A DNA stretch of 24,119 nt, taken from assembly GCA_009785015.1 (NCBI GenBank), contig WQXD01000026.1, forward strand, positions 1 to 24,119, in the 5' to 3' direction. This DNA comes from Oscillospiraceae bacterium. Lineage in GTDB: Bacteria; Bacillota_A; Clostridia; Oscillospirales; WRJC01. The notes under the pieces are model-generated. The model saw only the letters and a list, made by a program, of their open reading frames with translations. It had not been told where the DNA came from and searched no databases. Shown piece after piece: positions 15,142-22,505 of the stretch. How positions within the stretch are numbered: the first letter of the stretch is position 1; the number at the start of each line of letters is the position of its first letter. The position numbers and the translations under genes are program-made.

Positions 15142-15195
15142 CGATAATTCCTCCTGAAATTTTAATTCAATTTAATTAAAGATATAATCATATAT

Positions 15196-15224
15196 AATTT
15201 ACCACAAAATTTTCATATTGTCAA
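15196..15224 (-). promoter_or_regulatory. Sigma-A promoter of the carbohydrate-binding lipoprotein
   Basis: Reading the minus strand, TTGACA (15224-15219), 17-bp spacer, TAAATT (15201-15196). The leader is about 50 nt. Confidence 0.75.
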
Positions 15225-15244
15225 ATATTTTTTTTAAAATATTT
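15223..15244. repeat. A+T inverted repeat between the lipoprotein and htpG promoters
   Basis: AAATATTTT, TTTT, AAAATATTT: 9-bp perfect arms with a 4-bp centre. It touches the -35 of the minus-strand promoter and lies about 25 bp upstream of the htpG -10. It is A/T only, so it may simply be low-complexity DNA. Confidence 0.35.
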
Positions 15245-15265
15245 TATAATTTCCCCGATATATTA

Positions 15266-15274
15266 TGATATAAT
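15266..15274 (+). promoter_or_regulatory. Extended -10 promoter of htpG
   Basis: TGATATAAT is a perfect extended -10. No good -35 stands 17 bp upstream (ATAATT), which fits an extended -10 promoter. No CIRCE or CtsR heat-shock operator is visible. AAGGAGG at 15301-15307 gives 10-nt spacing to the htpG ATG. Confidence 0.6.
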
Positions 15275-15317
15275 ATATCCATACACCAACAAACACCACT
15301 AAGGAGGCAAAAATTTT

Positions 15318-17297
15318 ATGCTTGAACAAGGCGGCATATCCGTAGAAACAAAACACATTTTCCCGATAATCAAAAGATGGCTCTATTCCGACAAGGAGAT
15401 ATTTTTAAGGGAACTCGTCTCCAATTCGTGCGATGCGATAACAAAAATAAAGAGGCTGATTTCCCTTGGGGAAGTCAGGTCCGAAGAAGTGGGGGTCCTC
15501 GGCGCTTTTTCCATAACCGTCGAGCTCGATTCGGAGCAGAAAACGCTGAAAATCTCGGACAACGGAATAGGTATGGACGCCGAAGAAGTCAAAAGGTACA
15601 TAAACCAGATCGCCCTGTCGGGGGCCCTGGATTTTATCGAAAAATATGAATCGACCGACGCTTCACAAAAAGACCTGAAGGACGATACGGCAAAAAACGG
15701 CATCATCGGCCATTTCGGGCTCGGCTTTTATTCCTCTTTCATGGTATCGGACAGAGTGGATATAAGGACAAAATCATACGCGGGCGGAGACGGGGTGTTC
15801 TGGACCTGCACGGAAGAGGGCGCCTATGAGCTCGCGGAGGGCGACTGCGAATACGCCCCCGAAAAAACAAATATGGGCACCGAAGTCACCCTGCACATCA
15901 ATGAAGAAAACCAAGAATTTTTGAGCGAGTACAAAATAAAGGACATACTTCAAAAATACTGCGCCTTTATGCCCTATGAGATATATTTCAAAGATGTAAA
16001 CAAAATCCATGACCACAAGGAAGGCGAGAAGTGCGAGGACTGCGAGGCCGAAAAACCCGTGAACGAGACCTCTCCCCTTTGGACCAAAAACCCGTCCTCG
16101 TGTGAAAAAGAGGAATATCTGGAATTTTACAAAAAAGTTTTCCGCGATTTCAAGGAACCGCTGTTCTATATACACATCAATGCGGATTACCCGCTCAATT
16201 TCAAGGGGATTTTGTATTTCCCGAAAATAAACACCCAGTTCGACAGCCTTGAAGGCGAAGTAAAACTCTATTACAACCAGGTCTTCGTCGCCGACAACAT
16301 AAAGGAAGTCATCCCCGAATACCTGCTCATGCTCAAAGGCGTCATCGACTGCCCCGAGCTGCCCCTCAACGTGTCGAGGAGCTTTCTGCAAAACAGCGGA
16401 TATGTGTCCAAGATATCGGCGCATATAGTAAAAAAGGCGGGCGACAAGCTTTCGAGCCTGTTTCATACCGAGCGGAGCGTATACGAAGGGTTCTGGGATG
16501 ATATAAAGACCTTCATACTGTACGGCTGCCTGAGGGACCAGAAGTTTTACGAAAGGCTCAAAGATATCATAATCTACAAAAACACGGACGGCCAGTTCAA
16601 GACGCTGGCGGAATACGCCGAAGCGGCAAAAGGCGAAAACCCGCCCGGAAAAGAAGGCAAAGAAAAAGAAACCGTAAATGTGTATTACACCAACAACCCC
16701 GACGCGCAGGCCGTCTACGTGAGCATGCACAAGCGGGCGAACCGCGAGATTCTGATACTGGAGAACATAATAGAAACGCAGTTTATAAGCCTCGCCGAAA
16801 TGAAATCCGAAAATCCCAAGGTGAAATTCATCAGGGTCGATTCGGACGCCGGCGAAGACGACAAAAAAGGCAAAGACAAAAAAAACAAAAAGGAAAAGCC
16901 CGAAAACCAGGAACTCATAGACCTGTTTAAAGACGCCGTGGGGGTAACTGAAAATCCCGACAAATTCAAAAACCTGAAAATAGAAGTCGGCGAGCTCTCC
17001 GACGAAAAGATCCCCGCCCTGCTGACCCTGTCCGAGCAGTCGCGCAGGATGTCGGACATGATGAAGCAGTACAAAATGATGGATGCCGGCTTGGCGGGCA
17101 TCGCCGAATCGGACTGTGAGGAAACTTTGACGATCAATTCAAAAAACGCGCTGATCCAAAAACTCGCCGAATCGAAAAACAGAGAAACCGCGAGATATAT
17201 CTATATGCTATCGCTCATAAGCAAAAGGGAGCTGACTGCCGGAGAACTGGAAAATTTCATAGATTACAGCATAGATCTGTGCGGCAGGAACATGTGA
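15318..17297 (+). CDS. htpG: Molecular chaperone HtpG (bacterial Hsp90)
   Basis: The 659-residue protein is full length. The N-terminal GHKL ATPase has FLRELVSNSCDAITKIKRL (E32, N36, D39), LKISDNGIGM with the adenine-binding D81, and GHFGLGFYSSFMVSD, the ATP-lid glycine motif. The middle domain includes LYFPKINTQF and GVIDCPELPLNVSRSFLQNS with the ATP-contacting Arg. A Lys/Glu-rich linker (about 515-535) precedes the C-terminal dimerisation domain, which ends in LCGRNM. It folds and remodels client proteins in the cytoplasm. An insertion near 235-262 carries CEDC (C239, C242) and a third Cys at 262, which is unusual for this region. It is the first of five tightly packed genes that end with rpoD. 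Confidence 0.96.
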   Translation: MLEQGGISVETKHIFPIIKRWLYSDKEIFLRELVSNSCDAITKIKRLISLGEVRSEEVGVLGAFSITVELDSEQKTLKISDNGIGMDAEEVKRYINQIALSGALDFIEKYESTDASQKDLKDDTAKNGIIGHFGLGFYSSFMVSDRVDIRTKSYAGGDGVFWTCTEEGAYELAEGDCEYAPEKTNMGTEVTLHINEENQEFLSEYKIKDILQKYCAFMPYEIYFKDVNKIHDHKEGEKCEDCEAEKPVNETSPLWTKNPSSCEKEEYLEFYKKVFRDFKEPLFYIHINADYPLNFKGILYFPKINTQFDSLEGEVKLYYNQVFVADNIKEVIPEYLLMLKGVIDCPELPLNVSRSFLQNSGYVSKISAHIVKKAGDKLSSLFHTERSVYEGFWDDIKTFILYGCLRDQKFYERLKDIIIYKNTDGQFKTLAEYAEAAKGENPPGKEGKEKETVNVYYTNNPDAQAVYVSMHKRANREILILENIIETQFISLAEMKSENPKVKFIRVDSDAGEDDKKGKDKKNKKEKPENQELIDLFKDAVGVTENPDKFKNLKIEVGELSDEKIPALLTLSEQSRRMSDMMKQYKMMDAGLAGIAESDCEETLTINSKNALIQKLAESKNRETARYIYMLSLISKRELTAGELENFIDYSIDLCGRNM

Positions 17298-17307
17298 GGG
17301 AGATTGT

Positions 17308-18398
17308 ATGGATTTTAATTTTCATATGCCGGTCGAAATCATCTTCGGCAAAGGCTGCCTTTGGCAAACATCGAAAAATTCCGCAAATACAAAAAAATCT
17401 TCGTGGTCACCTCCAAATCCTCCGCGAAACAAAGCGGGGCTCTGGACGATATCCTAAAAGTTTCGGATGAGGTAAAAGCCGAATGCCGCATATTCGACAA
17501 AATCATGGAAAACCCCCTGCTCTCGGTGTGTCACGAAGGCGGGCAGGCCGCTTTTGAGTTCGGGGCGGATCTGATTGTGGGCATCGGCGGAGGTTCGCCC
17601 ATGGACGCGGCCAAAGCGGCAGCCTGTTTTGCGGGAAACCCAACTATGGCCCCCGAAGCTTTGTTTGACTCACCCAAAAAGGGGCTTCCCATTTTCGCCG
17701 TACCCACCACGGCGGGTACCGGCAGCGAAGCCAATCCTTACGCGGTGATAACCTTGGACGGCCAAAATCTGAAAAAAACCTTCAACCACCCCGCCTCATA
17801 TGCCAAAACCGCGTTTCTCGATCCCGCATATACGCAGTCCCTTCCCTACGGGGCCACGGTCGGCACCGCCCTTGACGCGCTCTGCCACTGCGCAGAGTCC
17901 TGCCTGTCCGTAAAATCCACGCCATTTTCGGAGCTGTACGCATACCGGGGCATAAGCTGCGTTTACCCCAACCTCGAAAAATTATTGGATTTGAAGGGCG
18001 CTGCGGATTATGACATGCGCGAACAGCTGATGTTCGGGTCGCTTTGCGGCGGTATCGCCATAAATACCACCGGGACCTGTTTTCCCCACCCCATGGGCTA
18101 TAACATAACTTTTTTTGACAATTTGCCCCACGGGAAAGCCTGCGCCCTGTTTTTCGGGGAATTTATGGACATGCACGAAAAATTCATAACGCGCGGGCTA
18201 TGCGAAGCCTTCGGCGTCCCGCTCGAAAGAGCTAAAGAAACGGTGAGGGAGCTCGCCGCCTATCACGAAAAATTCGACGACGAAACCCTGAAGTTTTACG
18301 TGTCGAAAGTCAAGTCGGCGAAAAATTTCACAAACAGCAAAAGGAAAATATCCGAAGATGAAATATTTGATATATACAAGAGATGCGTGGGAAAATAG
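17308..18398 (+). pseudogene. Iron-containing alcohol dehydrogenase, interrupted by a -1 frameshift near 17360
   Basis: Translation from the ATG at 17308 (GAGGGAG 5 nt upstream) gives MDFNFHMPVEIIFGKGCL, the standard N-terminus of this family, but that frame closes at a TAA near 17452. The rest lies in the next frame from about 17361 (LANIEKFRKYKKIFVVTSKS) to the TAG at 18398. One T lost from the TTT run at 17360-17362 explains it exactly. The main part is intact: GIGGGSPMDAAKAAA binds NAD(P), AVPTTAGTGSEANP follows, and all four metal ligands are present: Asp (17874) and His (17886) of DALCHC, and the His of HPMG (18087) and of LPHGKA (18129). It would interconvert alcohols and aldehydes. 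It may be a sequencing or assembly error, a recent mutation, or a slightly shorter protein started at TTG 17361. It sits 10 bp after htpG. Confidence 0.8.
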
Positions 18399-18416
18399 GA
18401 AACGGGGGCGGCGGGT

Positions 18417-19427
18417 TTGAATTTGAATTGTATAGATCTGATTCACCAAAGGGAGCGCCAAAACTTATCCCCCTACGCCTTTTTGACCGAAAAAACGGCG
18501 GGCAGGGATCACCCGCTCGCCTCCGACGGCGTCAGGACCCAGTTCCAAAGGGACAGGGACAGGATAATCCACTCCAACTCGTTTCGGCGGCTTTCGCACA
18601 AAACACAGGTGTTTTTGGATCCCGAGGGCGACCACTACAGGACAAGGCTGACCCACACCCTGGAGACGGCTCAGATAGGCCGCTCGATAGCCAGAGCCTT
18701 GGCCCTAAACGAAGACTTGACCGAAGCCGCGTGCCTCGGCCACGATTTGGGCCACACCCCTTTCGGCCACGCGGGCGAAAAAGTGCTGAACCGGCTCTAT
18801 TTTGGGGGCTTCAAGCACAATGAGCAGAGCCTTCGGGTGGTCGAAAGATTGGAAAAAAATTTCAAGGGCCTGAATCTCACCTGCGAAGTGCGCGAGGCGA
18901 TACTGCGCCACACGGGGGATACGACCTCCAAAACCCTCGAGGGCAAAATCGTGAAAATAGCGGACAGGATAGCATATATAAACCACGACATAGACGACGC
19001 CCTCCGGGCGAAAATCCTCTCCCCCGGGGATTTGCCCCGCGAGCTGACGGACATATTGGGCCAAACCGGCAGCCGGCGCATAAACACCATGATAAACGCG
19101 GTGATAGAGGCTTCAGGCGGAAAAAATGAAATAACAATGCGCGGCGACATACAGCAAGCCACGGAAAAACTGCGCGGGTTTTTGTTTGAAAACGTCTACG
19201 GCAACCCCGCGGCCAAATCCGAGGAAAAAAAAGCGGAATTCATGCTCGAGCAGCTGTACTGCCATTTCATAAAAAATCACCGCCTGCTGCCGCCCGAATA
19301 TGAAGCCGTGAGTGGGAGCGAAGGGCTCGAGAGGGCTGTCTGCGATTATATCGCGGGCATGACCGACAGATACTCCATATCCGCCTACTGCGGGATTTTT
19401 GTGCCGAAAACATGGAGAGAAGAATAA
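18417..19427 (+). CDS. dgt: Deoxyguanosinetriphosphate triphosphohydrolase-like HD-domain protein
   Basis: The 336-residue protein has the dGTPase motifs in order: RTQFQRDRDRIIHSNSFRRL, HKTQVFLDPEGDHYRTRLTH with H80, then GHDLGHTPFGHAGE with H109-D110, and the last HD ligand Asp in KIADRIAYINHDIDD. The enzyme cuts dGTP or other dNTPs to nucleoside and triphosphate and so tunes dNTP pools. It belongs to the shorter type common in Firmicutes. The start is probably TTG 18417, after a G-rich GGGGGCGGCGGG; a second TTG two codons later is possible, and no ATG is available near the N-terminus. It lies 18 bp after the dehydrogenase and 3 bp before dnaG, an arrangement seen widely in clostridia. Confidence 0.9.
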   Translation: MNLNCIDLIHQRERQNLSPYAFLTEKTAGRDHPLASDGVRTQFQRDRDRIIHSNSFRRLSHKTQVFLDPEGDHYRTRLTHTLETAQIGRSIARALALNEDLTEAACLGHDLGHTPFGHAGEKVLNRLYFGGFKHNEQSLRVVERLEKNFKGLNLTCEVREAILRHTGDTTSKTLEGKIVKIADRIAYINHDIDDALRAKILSPGDLPRELTDILGQTGSRRINTMINAVIEASGGKNEITMRGDIQQATEKLRGFLFENVYGNPAAKSEEKKAEFMLEQLYCHFIKNHRLLPPEYEAVSGSEGLERAVCDYIAGMTDRYSISAYCGIFVPKTWREE

Positions 19428-19430
19428 ATA

Positions 19431-21245
19431 ATGAGATTCACGGACGCGTTTTTACAGGAGATAAAATTCAGAAACGACATTGAGGAAGTCGTTTCGAGGT
19501 ATGTGCCCCTCAAGAGGGCGGGCTCGAATATGACCGCTTGCTGCCCTTTCCACAGCGAAAAGACCCCGTCCTTCATGGTATCGTCGGCTAAGAGGATTTT
19601 CCGCTGTTTCGGCTGCGACGCGGGGGGCGACGTCATAAGTTTCATAATGCAAATAGAAAACACCGATTACGTGTCCGCCGTGGTAAAACTCGCGGAATGG
19701 GCCAAAATCCCCATACCCGAAGACGACGGCGAATACAGGGAGAAAGCGGTCAAACAAAAGAGGCTATTCGAGATAAACCGCGAAGCCGCCCTGTATTTTC
19801 ACAGCAACCTGACCGACCCGGCCAAGCCGGAGGGCAAAAACGCCCTCGATTACCTGCAGCGGCGCATGATCAAAAATTCCACGATAAAGCATTTCGGCTT
19901 GGGTTACGCCTCGGCTTCATGGAGCGATCTCACAAACTATATGTCCGAAAGGGGATTTTCAAAAGATGAGCAGAAAACCGCGTTTTTGTGCGGGATAACC
20001 AAAAAAGGCGAATACACCGACTATTTCAGGGGGAGGCTGATGTTTCCCATAATCGACCCCGCGGGCAACGTGATAGCCTTCGGAGGCAGAGTGCTGGACA
20101 ATTCGGTCATGCCGAAATACTTAAATTCATCAGACACCCCCGCTTTCAAGAAAAGCAGAAACCTCTACGCGCTCAATTTCGCCAAAAATTCGGCCGGCGC
20201 GGGCAAAAAGTTCGATTGTTTTATCCTGTGCGAGGGATATATGGACGTCATATCGCTGCACCAGGCGGGCCTCACCAACGCGGTGGCGAGCCTCGGAACC
20301 GCCGTGACCGGCGATCAGGCCAGGCTCATATCCAAATTTGTCAATCGGGTGGTTTTGGCTTACGACACGGACGAAGCGGGAAAAAGGGCGATGGACAAAG
20401 CGGCTTTGCTTTTTGGCGAAGTGGGCGTGGAGGTGAAGGTTTTGGATTTGGGCGACGCCAAGGACCCCGACGAATTTATCCGCAAATACGGAAAAAATCA
20501 ATTGGAAAATCAATTGATCAGGCCCAAGGGCTACACGGAGAGCAAACTCGACTCGATTTTTGAAAAATACAACACGGGCGAAGCCGGCGATAAAATAAAG
20601 GGGATAAACGAATCCTGCGAGGCGCTCGCGCTCATAAACTCCGAAGTGGAACGCGAGGTCTACGGGGTAAAACTCGCGGAAAAATACAAAATGCCGCAGG
20701 AGGCCATTTTGAAAAACATAAAAAGACTCGCGGCGGAGCGCGAAAAAAAAGCAAGATCCGATATGGTGAACGGCGCCCTGCGCAAAATCGAGGGTTTCGG
20801 GGACAGAGTAAACCCCGACAGGGCGAAATACCCCGAATCCGTGAAAAAAGAAGAAATCATCCTGGGAATTTTGCTGAAATACCCCGATCTCTACGGGGAT
20901 GTGCGAAATATATTGGACGAAAATTTGTTTTTGAGCGAATTCGGGAAAAAAATATATAACCTGTTCAAAAAAGCAAAAGAATCGGAAAACGAAAACTTCG
21001 ACACAGTCATAATCACAAAGGAGCTGTCCCTCGCGGAGTCAGGCAGGGTGGCGGCCATTATGACCTCGGAAAATATACCCGAAAACAACATATCGGGCAC
21101 ACTCGAAAATTTTATACACGCCTTGGAGCAGCAGAACAGGCTCTATGAAAAAAAGAACGTAAATTACAAAGAAATAGCGTCGTCGGGAGACGACTGGCTC
21201 CATCATATAAGGGCGAAAAATAAAGAAGGGGGAAATAAAATATGA
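19431..21245 (+). CDS. dnaG: DNA primase
   Basis: The 604-residue protein has the three primase parts. The N-terminal CHC2 zinc ribbon uses C38, H41, C59 and C62 ([22 protein letters not shown]). The central RNA polymerase core includes [10 protein letters not shown] and the sequence around [22 protein letters not shown]. The TOPRIM domain has [16 protein letters not shown] (catalytic Glu near 267), [14 protein letters not shown] and DAKDPDEFI. The C-terminal helicase-binding domain starts near 460 ([15 protein letters not shown]). It makes RNA primers for Okazaki fragments. The start is the ATG 3 bp after dgt; its own stop overlaps the rpoD start as ATGA. Confidence 0.96.
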   Translation: MRFTDAFLQEIKFRNDIEEVVSRYVPLKRAGSNMTACCPFHSEKTPSFMVSSAKRIFRCFGCDAGGDVISFIMQIENTDYVSAVVKLAEWAKIPIPEDDGEYREKAVKQKRLFEINREAALYFHSNLTDPAKPEGKNALDYLQRRMIKNSTIKHFGLGYASASWSDLTNYMSERGFSKDEQKTAFLCGITKKGEYTDYFRGRLMFPIIDPAGNVIAFGGRVLDNSVMPKYLNSSDTPAFKKSRNLYALNFAKNSAGAGKKFDCFILCEGYMDVISLHQAGLTNAVASLGTAVTGDQARLISKFVNRVVLAYDTDEAGKRAMDKAALLFGEVGVEVKVLDLGDAKDPDEFIRKYGKNQLENQLIRPKGYTESKLDSIFEKYNTGEAGDKIKGINESCEALALINSEVEREVYGVKLAEKYKMPQEAILKNIKRLAAEREKKARSDMVNGALRKIEGFGDRVNPDRAKYPESVKKEEIILGILLKYPDLYGDVRNILDENLFLSEFGKKIYNLFKKAKESENENFDTVIITKELSLAESGRVAAIMTSENIPENNISGTLENFIHALEQQNRLYEKKNVNYKEIASSGDDWLHHIRAKNKEGGNKI

Positions 21246-22336
21246 CAGAAGATAAAAAACTGGAAATAGGAGATCTGATAGAAAAGGCGAAAACCAAAGG
21301 CAGCCTCTCAAACGAAGAGCTTTTGGAAGCGGAAATGAACTGCGACCCCGACCAATTGGACAAACTATACGAGACCTTGGAGGCACTTGGCATCGAGATC
21401 ACCGGATATTTGGACGACGGCATACCCGAATTCGAAGACATCGACGGAGAGATAGAAAAACTCGAGAGCCCGGAAGATATGGAAAAAATGCTGGTGCAGG
21501 AAGGGCTCGCCATCGACGACCCGGTGCGGATGTACCTCAAGGAAATAGGAAAAGTCCCGCTGCTCGGAAACGAGGAGGAAATAGAACTCGCCAAAAAAAT
21601 GTCCCAGAACGACTCTTTGGCCAAAGACAAAATAATCGCGGCGAACTTAAGGCTCGTGGTGAGCATTGCCAAACGTTACGTGGGCAGGGGCATGTTCTTT
21701 TTGGACCTGATCCAGGAGGGCAATCTGGGACTGATAAAAGCCGTGGAAAAATTCGATTATGTGCGGGGCTACAAATTTTCGACTTACGCCACGTGGTGGA
21801 TAAGACAGGCGATAACAAGGGCCATAGCCGACCAGGCGCGGACCATAAGGATACCGGTGCACATGGTCGAGACGATAAACAAAGTGAACAAGATATCCAA
21901 ACAGCTGCATCAGGACCTGGGGCACCAGGCTTCCCCCGAGGAAGTGGCGCTGGAGATGAATATGTCGGTGGACAAGGTGCGCGATATAATGAAGATAGCC
22001 CAGGAACCGGTTTCGCTGGAGATGCCCATAGGGGAAGAGGACGATTCGCACCTCGGCGACTTCATTTCGGACGACAACGCCCCCGCCCCGGCGGAAGCCG
22101 CTTCATACGCGCTCTTAAGGGAACAGCTGGGCGAAGTGCTGCGCACGCTGAGCCCGAGGGAGGAACATGTATTAAAACTCAGGTTCGGTCTTGAGGACGG
22201 CAGGTCGAGGACCCTCGAGGAAGTGGGAAAGGTATTCAACATCACCAGGGAGAGGATACGGCAGATAGAGGCGAAGGCGCTGCGGAAACTGCGCCATCCC
22301 AGCCGCTCAAAAAGGCTCAGGGACTATCTGGATTGA
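21242..22336 (+). CDS. rpoD: Primary RNA polymerase sigma factor (SigA/RpoD)
   Basis: The 364-residue protein has all primary-sigma regions: region 1.1 (about 1-85, acidic), region 1.2 ([17 protein letters not shown], from 92), region 2 ([20 protein letters not shown], then [20 protein letters not shown] that contacts the -10), region 3 ([19 protein letters not shown]) and region 4 with the -35-binding helix-turn-helix ([20 protein letters not shown]). It directs most transcription; the TTGACA/TATAAT-type promoters in the window fit it. Its ATG overlaps the dnaG stop by 4 bp (ATGA) and GAAGGGGG precedes it. No intrinsic terminator follows, only an A+T-rich stretch. Confidence 0.97.
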   Translation: MTEDKKLEIGDLIEKAKTKGSLSNEELLEAEMNCDPDQLDKLYETLEALGIEITGYLDDGIPEFEDIDGEIEKLESPEDMEKMLVQEGLAIDDPVRMYLKEIGKVPLLGNEEEIELAKKMSQNDSLAKDKIIAANLRLVVSIAKRYVGRGMFFLDLIQEGNLGLIKAVEKFDYVRGYKFSTYATWWIRQAITRAIADQARTIRIPVHMVETINKVNKISKQLHQDLGHQASPEEVALEMNMSVDKVRDIMKIAQEPVSLEMPIGEEDDSHLGDFISDDNAPAPAEAASYALLREQLGEVLRTLSPREEHVLKLRFGLEDGRSRTLEEVGKVFNITRERIRQIEAKALRKLRHPSRSKRLRDYLD

Positions 22337-22363
22337 ACCTTTTTAAAAATTTTTTTGATTTTA

Positions 22364-22379
22364 TTGTGTTTTTACACAA
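22364..22379. repeat. Palindrome upstream of the 22506 gene promoter, candidate operator
   Basis: TTGTGTTTTTACACAA is a perfect 6-bp inverted repeat with a 4-bp centre, ending 8 bp before the -35. Its TTTTACAC half recurs inverted as GTGTAAAA over the -10 (22408-22415). The halves recall Rex sites but the spacing is 2 bp short. Confidence 0.4.
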
Positions 22380-22387
22380 ACTTGTAC

Positions 22388-22416
22388 TTGACACTTTCGT
22401 TTTTTTAGTGTAAAAT
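22388..22416 (+). promoter_or_regulatory. Sigma-A promoter of the 22506 lipoprotein gene
   Basis: TTGACA (22388-22393), 17-bp spacer, TAAAAT (22411-22416). The predicted leader is about 80 nt and ends in AAGGAGG (22489-22495), 10 nt before the ATG. Confidence 0.85.
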
Positions 22417-22505
22417 ACTTTCATGATATGCTTTTATCTCACGTGCGGCGAAATATGGACAGGGTTCATATGCAGCTGCCAATTAATTAAGGAGGCTTTA
22501 CCATA

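Noticed and set aside
15156..15300. Heat-shock operator (CIRCE or CtsR box) upstream of htpG
   Set aside because: No TTAGCACTC-N9-GAGTGCTAA and no GGTCAAA tandem repeat are present.
15774..16730. 318-codon minus-strand open frame inside htpG
   Set aside because: htpG is intact and well conserved here; the antisense frame has no start signal and no recognisable domain.
17355..17365. Programmed ribosomal frameshift in the dehydrogenase gene
   Set aside because: The site reads TGC CTT TGG, which is not a slippery heptamer, and I see no downstream stem-loop or internal Shine-Dalgarno; an indel is simpler.
22337..22362. Terminator after rpoD
   Set aside because: The stretch is only A and T runs (TTTTTAAAAATTTTTTT) with no GC stem.
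22364..22379. Rex redox-repressor site
   Set aside because: The halves TTGTG and CACAA fit, but they are 6 bp apart whereas the usual Rex operator has 8, and the AA/TT flanks are missing.
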